In this document: in pieces, positions 47,431-58,705 of the stretch
Numbering within the stretch: the stretch's first letter is position 1
Layout: every line of letters begins with the position of its first letter
DNA from: Pseudeuparius sepicola
Taxonomy: Eukaryota > Arthropoda > Insecta > Coleoptera > Anthribidae
DNA length: 64,000 bases
Reading direction: 5' to 3'
Assembly (NCBI GenBank): GCA_963920635.1
Contig: OY987299.1
Location: 70,290,692 to 70,354,691 of the forward strand
The notes under the pieces: model-generated
The model's input: only the letters and a program-made list of their open reading frames with translations
Told to the model about the DNA's origin: nothing
The model's database searches: none
Made by a program: the position numbers and the translations under genes

Positions 47431-47705
47431 TCGACGCCAGGTATGCTTTCCCAAGTCGCATAGTGACGTCTAACCTAACCCGAAAATAGGTTAGTCATCA
47501 TTTTTAACGTTTGAAAGTGTAAAAGTCTTGTATACCTGAGGGTTCTGAAAAAAAAATCCGCTCAAAATAAGGCTAAGTCCCGGGAATCTGTTTTAACGTT
47601 TTTCTTGAAAATCAAGTACCTAGACTGGAAAAAAATCATTTCGAGTAACTTTTGTTTACTTTCGCGTTCCCTTTACATCCCTGAAGGAACCAAGTTCCTA
47701 CCTCT
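47431..47705. repeat. Satellite, resumed partial unit
   Basis: catatcgacgccaggtatgc through gtcccgggaatctgtttta and catccctgaaggaaccaagt follow the order of the satellite unit and end near 47705. It marks the far side of the 2.4-kb interruption. Confidence 0.85.
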
Positions 47706-47888
47706 CTAATTTTCTTTTGTTTTAAAGCATAAACTTTCAATTAACATAAAAATTGCAGTTTTGTAATAAAAAATCGTAACTGTGCTAAAATGACAGGTTT
47801 TTTTTATTTTACAGTGTGGTAGACTCGTTAAAATGAAGCCCCTAATACCATTTTTTACGACTTTTGTAATGATGAAAAAAGGATGCTG

Positions 47889-48245
47889 TACAGGGTGTCC
47901 AGATTTGGTTGTAAATGTGAGGTTTCTCGGATATTTTTAGAGCTTAATATAGATAATAACTACATAGTGTTATATATTTTTGTAAAGCTTATGACAATCT
48001 GAATATAACTAGTAGAAAATATACAGGGTGTTCTATTTAAAAAAAAACCTAAGTTTGGTCCATATATCGAACACTATTAATTCAATTTCGCCCTGTATCT
48101 TAAAAACGAAGGTGGCTATGAAAAATCTGTTTACGGTATCTCTTGTTTCACAAAAAAGTAGCAACGGTTCACGAAAACCGCAACTCCCTATCTCTAAAAA
48201 TAACCGAGATACCCCGCATTTACAACCAAATCTCGACACCCTGTA
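47889..48245. mobile_element. TIR element (47891..48243), TACAGGGTGTCC family
   Basis: cagggtgtccagatttggtt (47891) is inverted at 48243 with about 52-bp arms and TA borders. An inner tacagggtgttc (48022) / cgccctgta (48098) pair suggests a further small insertion or subterminal repeat. No coding sequence. Confidence 0.85.
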
Positions 48246-48399
48246 CTGGGGACTAGACCCCTTTTTTCAATCGTTTTAGTTTTAAGATCCACAATTTGTT
48301 TAATGCAAAAGCCAATGACATTTGACTTTGTCTGTAAGATATCAGTAAAAGGGAAAATTTCTGCAGAAAATTAAGAAGTCAAGATGGCGGAAGGTGTGA

Positions 48400-49379
48400 A
48401 TGCATCTGCGATCTGAAAGCAGAATTTTGTGTTTTCACTGCAAGAAATTGGTGGTGAATGTTGTTAAATGTGCCAAATGTGGTTGTAGTTTCCATCCTGG
48501 CTGTTTATTACAAGCAGCTGCAGTAAAAACGCTAATTGCAAACATGAAGCGAATTCAACTGCTGCAGGTGCAGAAAACCTAGTTTGTCATCAAGACCCAA
48601 ACCCAGTCCGTATTGTGTGCGCTAACTCTAACCTCACAGAAGCAGAAAATAATGACACTCCCTCAAAACCCAATACAGAGGTGATACTTGCTGAAAACAG
48701 GTTTCTAAAGCAATTAATAACTGTGATGGAGTCCAGAACAGAACTTGTGGGATCATAAGGGCTCTGTGCAACAACAGCAGACAATTAGGGCCACAGAATC
48801 TAAGGCAAACGCTGACTTGTATGCAGCCAAAGCAACAATTTCATCATCTCGTTCACTAAGCAACTAGTTGTTGAGAGACAGGCAAACTGCAACAGTCAAA
48901 ACAAGCACAAACAACGATTACAATCCCCCAGAGCAAGTGAAAAATGCAATTATAAGTGCATACACACAGGTGAAAATGCAGGAGCTACAGTCAATAGATG
49001 AAGATTCAGCACCGTGGCAAGAACAAAATAGAATACGCTTCGCACGAAATTGTCGCTTTGTGGTGGGAAACTGCACGGATAACAGCATACAAATAATACC
49101 CAAGTATGCTTTTTGCATGTGTCCCGTCTTCAACCAAATACAAAGTCAGAGGATCTAAAAGCACAGCTAGATAAGCACTTGCTGGAGGTGACATGTGAAC
49201 CTCACTCATCAAGATACCCTGAGATCTTTGCATCAATAAGGATTAAAATCAATCAGGACCAGCTGAAGGAGGCCTGGCGCCACGACATTTGGCCTAGTGG
49301 TGCTATCGTCAAACGGTTTTTCGAAAAAAAAAGGAGGATGCTGCAGTCAAAACAAACAACAGCAGATCCTTTGTCATAA
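48400..49379 (+). pseudogene. ORF1 relic: PHD finger and C-terminal RNA-binding-like domain
   Basis: CFHCKKLVVNVVKCAKCGCSF then HPGC (48425..48510) is the first half of a PHD finger; the remainder is scrambled. Further on, NRIRFARNCRFVVG then, in another frame, VSRLQPNTKSEDLKAQLDKH with SRYPEIFASIRI and WPSGAIVKRFF (49113..49323) match the small C-terminal domain common in ORF1 of such elements. Confidence 0.65.
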
Positions 49380-49527
49380 ACAAGGATTACAAGGCGATTT
49401 GTCAAGATCTCAGTGGCACGAATGGATGCAACAACTCTATGAACACTAAGATAAAAAATAATAACAATGCTGTTATAGATAAAAAAATTATGTTTATCAA
49501 AACGTACAGCCAATACATAGCAAAAGA

Positions 49528-50625
49528 TTGCAATTGGAGGTACTCTTGAAGTTGGTGAGAATAGATGTTCTGTGTGTGACTGAACACTGGCATTTGGATA
49601 TGAGGGAGTTAGTAACCATTGGTGAACACAAGTTGGTATCATCATTTTGTGGGAAGATGGGTGGTCAAGGGGAGTGGGAATATTTGTTGAAGGTTCGTTG
49701 CCCTCAGTTGAAGAAAAAAAGAGAGACCCTTCAATTTCTGCTAGAACTTATTAAAAGATGTCCTTTACAGGTGACGGCTGGAACCAGTTTAAGGCTGAGT
49801 ACAGGCACATGCTGAATGTCCCAAAATAAATTACAGTGATAAGCTTATAAAGGACTCTGACAACAAACAGCGTGCAATGTGGGACATCATCAAACAGAAT
49901 GGTGGCAAGTCTTAATATAAAGGAACACTAGCAAAGTTAAATGCTGGTGAACTCAATCAATACTTTACCAGTCATGCTGAAAAAATAATCAAGACAGACA
50001 GCCCTCAGAATATACAAAAGCTAATAAACTTACAGTTTTATACTTGGAGAAGGTCTCATATATTGAAGTGAGGGATGCAATCGATAACCTGAAAAATACA
50101 AAAAGCAAAGATCCCTATGGCATTGCAGCAAAACTAATAAAAGCAGTGAAAAATCTCATTATTGTTCCCCTAACAAAGCTTATAAATCTCTGTATCTTGA
50201 GCTCAGTCTTTCCTACCAAAGGTCGCTAAGGTAACCTCTATTTTTAAGGTTGGCTCTGAGATTGAACCGACCAATTTTAGACCCAGGTCTGTGGTCCCTG
50301 TGTTTGCCAAGATTATTGAGGATTTGCTCAATAAACAGATCGTGTTGTTTTTTTGAGGGAACAACCTGTTTAGTTCCTGTCAGCATGGTTTTTGTAAGAG
50401 TAAATCTATAATATAATAATAAATTATGTGCTGGAAGGCTTGACCTCTCAAAGGCCTTTGATTGTGTGGCACATTCCATTTTGCTAGACAAGTTGACGGC
50501 ATATGGTTTTGGGGTCAGTGGTATAGAACTGCTGGCGTCGTATCTCCGTGGCAGGGCTCAATACGTGTTGTGTCAGGTAGGAGGCCTGTACCTCAGACAA
50601 GTAATGAACATAGACTAACCTAAAG
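49528..50625 (+). pseudogene. Endonuclease and reverse transcriptase relic
   Basis: VRIDVLCVTEHWHLD (49550..49600) is the endonuclease Glu motif. LKNTKSKDPYGIAAKLIK (50090..50150) is the pre-RT/finger region, and [17 protein letters not shown] with [12 protein letters not shown] (50440..50570) is the RT palm entry. The copy breaks off at a decayed motif-B position (50620..50640), where the tRNA-like insert begins. Many stops and frame changes. Confidence 0.7.
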
Positions 50626-50639
50626 GCTGCATTGTAATC

Positions 50640-51225
50640 AGCCAACATAAAAAATGCCTACTCAAAGCAAAAACAACAAATTTGACACTTAAGCCTGCAT
50701 CATAATATGATAACCAGAGGTTACGTTTCCTATGCCACAAATCCAACACTTTACTCTTCCCATAGTTTTTAAAACTACATTAATTCACTAATTACTAACT
50801 TAACTATATGTGTTTTGTCAAATAACCATAAAATCTCCTCAAAAAAACAAGAATAACGCAAAGTAAACACTCGAAACACATAAACACAAACCGGCAAAAT
50901 CTCAAACGAACTCTGGATCTGCTGTTGGGTCATAATAAATCAAATGCTCATCAATCACAAAGAGCTCGTGCAACATTGCTGCGTTAGCCAGAATAAGCAA
51001 TTTATTAAGGATATTATTTATAGACCAAGTAGGATCAGTGAATTCACAAAATCAGTAACATTTATTGTTAAATGATACCTGTCCAAATTATTACTACCGC
51101 GGTGGCGTCGCCCGTACCGTCGCTGACTTTTTAGACTGCATGTTTTTCTGCCTTCGATCGACCTTGGTTCGAACCAAGGGCATGCACATGTCTTTAAAAG
51201 AAAAACACCGCTATGGCCAAGAGCG
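50640..51225 (-). mobile_element. Possible SINE inserted in the CR1-like element
   Basis: On the minus strand TGGCCATAGCGG (A-box pattern, near 51215) is followed about 40 nt later by GGTTCGAACC (B-box, near 51172) in the correct order for an internal pol III promoter. The body extends into AT-rich sequence replacing part of the RT. No target duplication was seen, so this is tentative. Confidence 0.35.
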
Positions 51226-51345
51226 CTGGACAAATATGGGTTTCACGGTATTGCTCCTAAATAGCTTTATTCGTGTGATTTACTAATTGTCCTACACTCA
51301 CTGGGATTACTACGGTTTTCTAGTGATTGAAGAGCAGAGTGCATC

Positions 51346-51978
51346 ATGAAGATATGGTGTCTCTCTAACTCTCTCAAGTTGAATGAGAGTAAGACTCAAT
51401 ACCTAGAGTTTAAAACTAGAAATAATCTGACGGATTGGAGCGATGGAAATGTGGGTTCTGTTGGTTTTCTGGGTGTACACCTGGACACCCTCCTTACCCT
51501 AGAGAGGCGCATCTGTGAGCTATCGAGGAAGTTGTCTAGGATCATTTATCTGATTAGATACAGACAGGCATCTGTGGTTGTGGGCCAGCCTGTGCTTGTG
51601 ACTTGTTACTACGGATGTTTCCATTCTTTTTTGACCTACTCATTCTTTAACTGGGACCACTCAGTGCACGCCAGGGATATTTTTGGGCTGCAGGACTGAA
51701 TTATAGGGGAGCGTTGTAGGCAGGCTTTTGTGGGGCTGGGGATTCTCACTCTCACGAGAATCTACATCTTGGAATGTATAAAGTTTATAATACACAATGA
51801 CGACTTGCATATGAAACATACCAGCACTCATTCCTATAACACAAGGCATAGAGATAATTATCAGATAAAGACTCTGAGATTGAGCAGATCAAGGTTTTCT
51901 TTTGCGATTGAGGAAGGATTTTGCAATAATTGTAACTTAAAAAAGTACCTTACATCTTCATTTGTTTTACCACCCTAA
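51346..51978 (+). pseudogene. RT thumb and C-terminal domain relic
   Basis: IWCLSNSLKLNESKTQYLEF is the typical segment after the RT catalytic site, followed by SVGFLGVHLD and RICELSRKLSRIIYLIR. After a stop, GLGILTLTRIYILECIKFI and STHSYNTRHRDNYQ match the C-terminal tail of CR1/Jockey-type ORF2. The catalytic FADD itself is missing. Confidence 0.75.
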
Positions 51979-52290
51979 TAATTTATAAAATTGATCTGTG
52001 ATCTCTTTGCATAAAAATCAATTTAATATCGTAAACTTAACTAAGATTTTGTAGCTTTTATTTGATTTAACTTTCTTTTTTTTTGGGCTGTAATATAGGA
52101 AACTTACCGAACATCGTAGGCTTTCTGGTTTAGGCCGCTAAAACCAGTGGCGCTTAATAATTATTTTGAAATACAGATTTTTGTAATCTTCTTTACTCCC
52201 TTAGATCAGAGCTAGCCGGATTTTGTTGCCAAACAGTTCACCCTTATTTGTTCAGCTTCTCTCATTTTTATCATTATTATTATTATTTTT

Positions 52291-53180
52291 ATTTTCATAC
52301 CCAAACTTAAAGTTTTTATTCTTTGGGGAAAATTAGAGTGGCATCCCTCCATTGCAAAAAAGATAAACACCCATGAAAAAATCTGAAAATTGCAAACTTA
52401 CCACCAAATGTACGATTTTATTCACCCATCAATTCACAGTACAGATCAAAAGAGGCGAAAGGCAGCCTAATGGACGCTTCCTTGAGATTGAACCTCCGTG
52501 TATTTCGGCACCCGGGCGGGGGGCAGGGTTAATAAATCCTAAAGCAAAGATTCTGCGGCTATTTTGACATGTGCTTCCTTATGTCAGCCACTACTCGATG
52601 AGACAGAAAGTGTGTGTGTGTTAAAAAACATTTATTTTTTACCTCAAAGTATAGGGAAGCGTTCCCACTTCTATGGACCGCATGCCCCTTTTCTTAGTGG
52701 AGATATATTATTATGGGACACGAAAGCACAGAAAGTGAGTGTTATCTGCAATATCCTAACCTCACCTAACTCAAATCTTTGCGGAGACCACAGAACACCA
52801 ATAAAGGCAGTGTGTGTGGAATGAGAAAATTGCACTCTGTGCCATCCCCAAAATAATAATTGAAAGCCTTTGGGCAAGCCTGGACAATAGGGTCCAACCA
52901 GACTTAATCAAAAACAACAGCCTTTGTGTGCTCTTCGCTCTAAAATATTTTCTGGAGCTTGTGAATCTCAAAAATATAATTTTCTTTTTTTAATAAGAGT
53001 GATCAAAAACAAGAAAATAGGTACATTTCCCTAAAAAGAACACCAATAATTGTTCTGAACTGGGCAGTACGAACACAATGGTGTTAACACCGAGTGCGAA
53101 ATAGACTGTGTGCATTGTCCATTTAGTGTTAATACTCAAACTCTTCTGTATTTATAATGTAAGTATTAATAATAATTGAT
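52291..53180. other. Unassigned spacer
   Basis: An open stretch 52564..52824 with continuation PKIIIESLWASLDNRVQ was considered as a transposase relic but no family fits. Otherwise nothing is supported. Confidence 0.4.
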
Positions 53181-53181
53181 G

Positions 53182-53211
<30 letters not shown>
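53181..53211. repeat. (ATA/AAT)n microsatellite
   Basis: About ten ataataata units immediately 5' of the R4/Dong-like coding relic. It could be the tail of another retrotransposon or a simple tract. Confidence 0.85.
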
Positions 53212-53215
<4 letters not shown>

Positions 53216-53315
53216 CACTAACATCTACAACACGGGAGCCAAACGAGAACTAGGGTTCCACCCACCGAAGGTGCTACGCGGGAACTTCAGCCAGCGTTCA
53301 CTCAGGCGGGATTAC

Positions 53316-54418
53316 AACGACGACGCATGAAATGGACTGGGTCCATGAATGAATCGATAATGCGCATTTTTACAGGGTGACAAACCTAGGACAAGAGATG
53401 ATCAGCTACCGACAATAACTGCATGCCGAATTCTGCAGGGAGTTTCCACACATATAAGTGTCGGATCAGTATGGAACTATTCTAAGAAATAACCGAATTC
53501 CAGAAACGCGACTTAACGCTATCAAACGGGAAGTTGAGCCAGAGATCCACGGCGAACACATAGACATAGACAACAATAACAACAATGGGAAAATTCAAGA
53601 GCCTGGACAACTAGAAGCAGAAACGGTAGAACCAACAAATGATAATCGGGAATCGGTTACTGAAGAACACTTCGAAAGCTTGGACACACAGCTGAGAAGG
53701 GCAGTATTGCGATATGAAGGCACAGACCCACTGAGCAGACCACCGCTACCATGATTAAATTCTTCCAGGAAACTTGCAATCTTGCTCGATCTTATGAACA
53801 ACAGAATTTTACCAAATTATGTTTCAGTGGCACCAACATTAGAACATATGCACATGTTAATCTACTGTGCCGCAATGGCAATCATTACTGTAATGGGAGC
53901 CAAGATCCGGACGGCCCAAGAGTCAAATCGTGCAAGACCAGAACCACGAATGGCTCAATGGGAGATGCGACTAAATCGGAAGATCGAGAGTCTCCGTAAA
54001 GACATAGGACAAGTGACGGAATAAATCAGAGGAATTAGAACTAGAAAGATCCAGAGGGCAGTGCAAGCAATAACGAGCCGCACACAAATACATTCTCAGC
54101 ATGACCCCGCGAACATCACTGCTCAACAATGTCTCGATACATTAAAACAAAAACTTTCTGTTTTCTCAGGGCGTCTGAGGAGATACAAGGCTAGTAACAA
54201 CAGGAAACGAGACAACAAACTCTTTGATCGATCAGAAAAAGGTTTATACCGTACTTTAAATTCTAGAGCCGATGCCAAAAATACGAGAAATCAACTTGAC
54301 ACACCAGGTCCATGCAATGTCAGTGCAAGCTGGATGAGTGAAGAACGCGAGATAGGTATCTTAAAACTGTATAAAATAGATCATCATACAGTTTCTTTTT
54401 TAGAACAAACACCATGAC
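53316..54418 (+). pseudogene. N-terminal region of the R4/Dong-like protein
   Basis: Collinear pieces in shifting frames: RRMKWTGSMNESIMRIF (53316..), QYGTILRNNRIPETRLNAIK (53460..), an acidic stretch, NRILPNYVSVAPTLEHMHML with WEMRLNRKIESLRKDIGQV (53782..54024), and LSVFSGRLRRYKASNNRKRD (54150..54220). The expected RT N-terminal motifs are absent: WMSEEREIGILKLYKIDHHT passes almost directly into the palm region, which implies an internal deletion near 54345. Confidence 0.75.
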
Positions 54419-55498
54419 AACCTGGCGCACTAAGATACAACTCAGAACCGCAAGCGATAACATCGAGGCCGACACAATCAACATTCGAAGAGGGATTTTC
54501 CAAGGAGATTCACTGAGTCCACTATGGTTCTGCATGGCGATGAACCCGCTACCACATCGGTTGAACTCTACGAAATACGGCTTCACTATCAAGAACAACA
54601 ACGCAGAAGCGATCAAGTTGAATCACCCATTATATACGGATGAGTTAAAACTGATGGCTGCAACCAAAAACCAACTAACGCAAATGCTTAAAATTGTAGA
54701 AGAGTTCTCCAGGGACATCGGAATGCAGTTTGGACTGGACAAGTGCCGCACCCTTAACATCTTCCGGGGAAAGTTCGAACAAGGCACATACGAGATGCAG
54801 GACGGCCAGGAGATAGAAGCAATGAGCATAGAAGATACATACAAGTATCTCGGGATGAAACAAGCTCAAAGGATAGACCATCGAAGAATGAAGACCGATT
54901 TAACGAATGAATTCATCAAGAGAGTAAGACAAGTAGTGCGAACTGATCTTAACAGCAGGAATTTGTTTAAGGCCCTAAACACGTATGCGTGCTCTGTACT
55001 CAGCTATTCGTTTGGAATAGTGAATTGGTTAGAAAGTTAGGACACTACTGACAAAAAGCTCATAAACATCATCCCCATAGTGCCGTAGAAAGAACAACAT
55101 TGCCACGTCAACTCGGAGGAAGACTGGCAGACCTCAGCAAGCAATTGGACCAACAAATATTAAATCTGCGTAATTATTTCCACAGGCAGGCGAACAGCTC
55201 CACACTTCATAAGGCTATATGCGGGGCAGACGTCTCAACACTGCTACGTCTGAGGGAACACGAGCATCAAAATCACCACCGAACCAACAAGGACAAACTA
55301 CAGATGTGGTTGGAGAAGCCGCTGCACAGGAGGCATCCTAATGAGGTTAACCAGGAACATGTCGACAAGTTAGCGTCAAACTATTGGCTGACCTCGGGAC
55401 GAATGTTCCCCGAGACAGAAGGTTTACTACTGGCCACACAAGATCAGGTTATACCAACTTGCAACTACCTAAAATTCATTACATGTAAGAAGAAATAA
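54414..55498 (+). pseudogene. Reverse transcriptase palm/thumb and linker of the R4/Dong-like element
   Basis: INIRRGIFQGDSLSPLWFCM (54480..) is RT motif B. At the catalytic site, where YxDD is expected, it reads PLYTDELKL, so the second Asp is Glu. IGMQFGLDKCRTLNI and EDTYKYLGMKQAQ follow. A frame change near 55040..55075 leads to RTTLPRQLGGRLADLSKQLD and WLTSGRMFPETEGLLLATQD. Homology stops at NYLKFI (about 55485), where Penelope-like sequence starts. Confidence 0.85.
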
Positions 55499-55758
55499 GA
55501 TTCTCCAAGTCCAAAAAATCACAATATAATAATTAAATTTATAATACAACAGTTCTGACTAGTTTCTGCTCTACTGAGCTATCATCAGACTAGTAATTCT
55601 AAAATAAAAGAAGCTAACATACAATTTACAATGAAAATAGTTATCTTACCAAAGGTTTTTAGAAATTACATAATATTATTTAAAAAAAATTTATAGGTAT
55701 TAGAATAATGACATTGATAGAAGTTGAGAGGTAGGCACCTGTATACAATACATAGTGC

Positions 55759-56067
55759 TTAATAATCAAGTAAATTTAGAAAATTATTAAATTCAAATTG
55801 TATGTTGTTATTAAGGCAATTAAATTCAGGATTGTAAACATATTTAGATATTAAGATTTTGAATAAATCCAATTTTTTACCTTTATTATATATATGTAAA
55901 GCTTCAAAATTTTTACCAATATCAAAATTATGATTAGTTTCTAATATGTGATTTGAAAATAAAGAAGTAGTTAAAGTAAAGTCTGTGTTTTTATTCTTAT
56001 CAATTAATTTTACATGGTCATTGACTCTAATTTCGAAAGTTCTTCCAGTTTGACCAATATACAGGGT
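55759..56067 (-). pseudogene. Penelope-like GIY-YIG endonuclease C-terminus, left copy
   Basis: Minus strand from 56067: YIGQTGRTFEIRVNDHVKL, then SNHILETNHNFDIGKNFEAL and a tail ending FLNLLDY with TAA at 55759..55761. It retains the His in VNDH and an open frame through DIGKNFEAL where the right copy has a stop. The first half of the domain (GVYKLSC) is missing because the copy is truncated at 56067 beside tacagggttaac. Confidence 0.8.
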
Positions 56068-56070
56068 TAA

Positions 56071-57241
56071 CTATCACTTAGTACAAAAAATTTTACCACG
56101 TGCGCAGGGTGGCGTAAGAAAACATAGAAAAATATTTTAAGATTTTTTTTACGATCTTTAAAAAAGGTAAAAACCCCTATTTTCCCTGTAAATCTCCGCC
56201 TCTAATTACGTCAACCAATATGGCTTCGGAACGAACTATTAGCTGGAAGTGATTGTCCGCGGTGTTGCCGTTGTTTTAGAAAGGATGAAAATACCTTTTT
56301 ACTCAAACAGATTTAAAAAATTCATAAATAACAATCGATTTGAATATGTACAGCCGCAGCGCTGCTAGATTTAGGTACTCGAGGTTAGCCTGGATTCGGC
56401 TTACCTTAGTTTGAAATTTGAAAACAGACTACAGAATATGAGTCCCGAGCTCGGTCCCGAGGCTAGGTAATCCTGAACCTCTAGGCGTTTTTTGTTTTTG
56501 CATTTTCACATAGCAGCACCAAGGAATTACAAAACTTCATACACATTTGTCGCCTCGCGAAACCACGAACATTTCATATAGATGACGTACTGACAGACGT
56601 AAAAACTGGACACAAACGCACAAAACAGTAGAGGTTGGTGTGGTGCGTAATAATTATTGATATCGATGTCAATGTTAGATTAGTTGATTGCGTATCAAAA
56701 AAAAAATTTTTTAATAAAACTTATTAGATAAATTAGAATGTAACTTCTTACCTTCAACGTCTCTCATATCTCTAATATCATGGTCAAGAATTTGAAATTC
56801 GATATAATTTAATAAATCATTTAACATAAAAAAACAGTATTTAAGTATTATGTTTGTAAGGTTTTACTCTGAATAAATGTGTTTAACTTTAACTTTTCCA
56901 AACTCTCGCCATTTTTAGCTGAAATTTTCATGCATAATTTTGAACTTAAAGCTTTAAACAATTCAAATTTTGAGAATAATCTTAAATTTTATAAAAGATA
57001 TGTAGTTGATTGCTTATTATTCTTTTACGTTTATTTCTTGGGGTAAAGGTGCTATAAAAGTGTAGAGATTAACTCTATCCAAGAAATACACGTGCAATGG
57101 AGTGAGCTACAGGTGAGTTTTAAATATGGATTTAACCAAAAAAATATCAAGATAACTTAAAAACTCATCTGCAACGCGTGCTCCACTCCTGTCCTGTGCC
57201 TCGTTCCAAGAAATGGAAATGCAAGAGTTCGCCATGCTGCA
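56071..57241. other. Unassigned DNA between the Penelope arm and the mag element
   Basis: No gene is recognised. It begins tacagggttaactatcactt, resembling a CAGGG-type element end. It was contiguous with 61453 onward before the mag insertion. Confidence 0.45.
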
Positions 57242-57246
57242 ATCTT

Positions 57247-57388
57247 TGTTAAGTGTATTTCTTGTAATAAAATAAAAGATTAAAGTGATGTTGGACTTGA
57301 CTTTTATTTTATATTATGACAACTGTTTATCCTGTCTCCTAACAACCTACAACTATACAACTGGTGCATACAATAGCATTACCTAACA
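57247..57388 (-). repeat. 3' LTR of the mag-like element (142 bp)
   Basis: TGTTAAGTGTATTTCTTG to TTACCTAACA. The termini TGTTA/TAACA are inverted. It contains about 88 bp that the other LTR lacks. Beyond it, on the minus strand, GAAAGAAAGA (57389..57398) is the purine tract. Confidence 0.85.
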
Positions 57389-57559
57389 TCTTTCTTTCAA
57401 CAAAACTAAAGATTTAAACGATGAGGAGGTTTAACAACACGACCTGAAGTTCTTGTCAGAGTAGTACTTGAATTTGGATTGTCTAGAACATCCAAAGCAG
57501 TAATGTTTTCATTTTCAACAACTGTTTCTTCTTGACAATTACATGAATTGTATGAACAA

Positions 57560-58510
57560 TTACATGAATTGTATGAATTTATTTTTTAAATTTCTAATTT
57601 GATTATTAACTAGTTTTAAGAATTTCCGATTTCGAATAATTATAGAGCCGTTATTTAACTTAACTTTATATGTTCTATTTCTTATCTTTTCAAGTACTTT
57701 TCCCAGTAACCAAGGACTTGGTTTTATTTGTACATAAACTTTCGCATTGATTTTAATTTCAGGTAACTCTACCTTTCCTTTATTGTATTTTGTTTGTTGT
57801 AATTTCTGTTTTTTACTGATTGTATCTTTATTATAATTTAAAACCATTTTTGGTTTGAATTTGTTTGATATACAAGGTAAAGTTGTTCTCAATTTTCTGG
57901 ACATTAAAATTTCTGCAGGTGAAGTATTTTCATGTATGGGCGTGTTTCTATAATTAAGTAGTGCCATTTTAAGATCTTTTTTCTCTTCTATAATTTTCTT
58001 AAACATTTTTTTAATTGTTTGAATATGTCTTTCTGCCATTCCATTACTTTGAGCAAAAGTTGGAGATGAACATATATGTTGAAATTCCCATTCTTTAGCA
58101 AATTGTTTAAATGATTGTGAAGAAAATTGTGGACCTCCATCTAATATTAAAATTAACGGAATCCCAAATAGAGAAAATCTGTCTTTTAAAATTTCAATTA
58201 TTTTACTGCTCCCTACCAAATATCCGCAATTGATTACATCTACAAATTTTGAAAAATAATCCACTAAAAGAAGATATTTTTCACCTTGTATTTCAAAAAT
58301 ATCGCAGCCTACTTTATTCCAAGGAATTGAAGGAATTTCGTGAGGTATTAAAAATTCATTTTTTTGTGAATTTGCATATTTTAAACACAAATGACATGAC
58401 TGAATTTTTCGTTTTATGTGATTTACCATGTTCGGCCAAAAAACCGATTCTTGTGCAAGTTTTAAACATTTATTTATGCCCAAATGAGCATAATGAATTT
58501 TTTCTAACAT
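57560..58510 (-). CDS. Integrase of the mag-like element
   Basis: Zinc-binding HYAHLGINKC and SCHLCLKY precede the catalytic core: Asp in VGCDIFE, Asp in LILDGGPQFSS (Gly where Asn is usual), and Glu in NGMAERHIQTIKK. The C-terminal part (YNKGKVELPEIKI..RNRKFLKLV) is the GPY/F-type chromatin/DNA-binding end, and the stop is at 57560. Upstream the frame is interrupted (58511..58705 contains stops and a small shift), separating it from RNase H. All three catalytic residues are present. Confidence 0.85.
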   Translation of the reverse strand: MLEKIHYAHLGINKCLKLAQESVFWPNMVNHIKRKIQSCHLCLKYANSQKNEFLIPHEIPSIPWNKVGCDIFEIQGEKYLLLVDYFSKFVDVINCGYLVGSSKIIEILKDRFSLFGIPLILILDGGPQFSSQSFKQFAKEWEFQHICSSPTFAQSNGMAERHIQTIKKMFKKIIEEKKDLKMALLNYRNTPIHENTSPAEILMSRKLRTTLPCISNKFKPKMVLNYNKDTISKKQKLQQTKYNKGKVELPEIKINAKVYVQIKPSPWLLGKVLEKIRNRTYKVKLNNGSIIIRNRKFLKLVNNQIRNLKNKFIQFM

Positions 58511-58705
58511 ACTTGGTACCTATTAACTTCTTTGGTATAACTATACAGTTAGCTTTAAAAATTAAATTGTCTATCACTGGTAACTCACTTTTATATTTGA
58601 AATAAATTTTAATATTATTATTTAATTTTTAACTATCATTAGGCCATCCTTCCAAAATAACCTTCTTTAATTCTTGTAACTCCTTATCTTTATTAGTTTC
58701 ATCTT

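Larger units (their letters stand above)
48385..52290 (+). mobile_element. CR1-like non-LTR retrotransposon, strongly decayed
   Basis: On the + strand, in order: PHD-type ORF1, ORF1 C-terminal domain, endonuclease scraps, RT pieces, RT C-terminal region, and a 3' end near an (att)n tract (about 52270..52290). It is interrupted by about 0.6 kb with tRNA-like signals (50640..51225). Almost every block is in a different frame. It is older than the minus-strand PHD/RT element at 34-36 kb. Confidence 0.8.
53213..55498 (+). mobile_element. R4/Dong-like non-LTR retrotransposon, 5' part
   Basis: Continues at 63366..63988 after a 7.9-kb interruption. Coding order is N-terminal region, RT, C-terminal region, then the restriction-like endonuclease on the far side. 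The RGIFQGDSLSPLWFC motif and a C-terminal endonuclease place it with elements that cut with a restriction-like nuclease rather than an AP endonuclease. Confidence 0.85.

Noticed and set aside
52564..52877. Possible transposase relic (PKIIIESLWASLDNRVQ)
   Set aside because: A vague similarity to an IEnLW-type motif only; surrounding catalytic motifs are absent.
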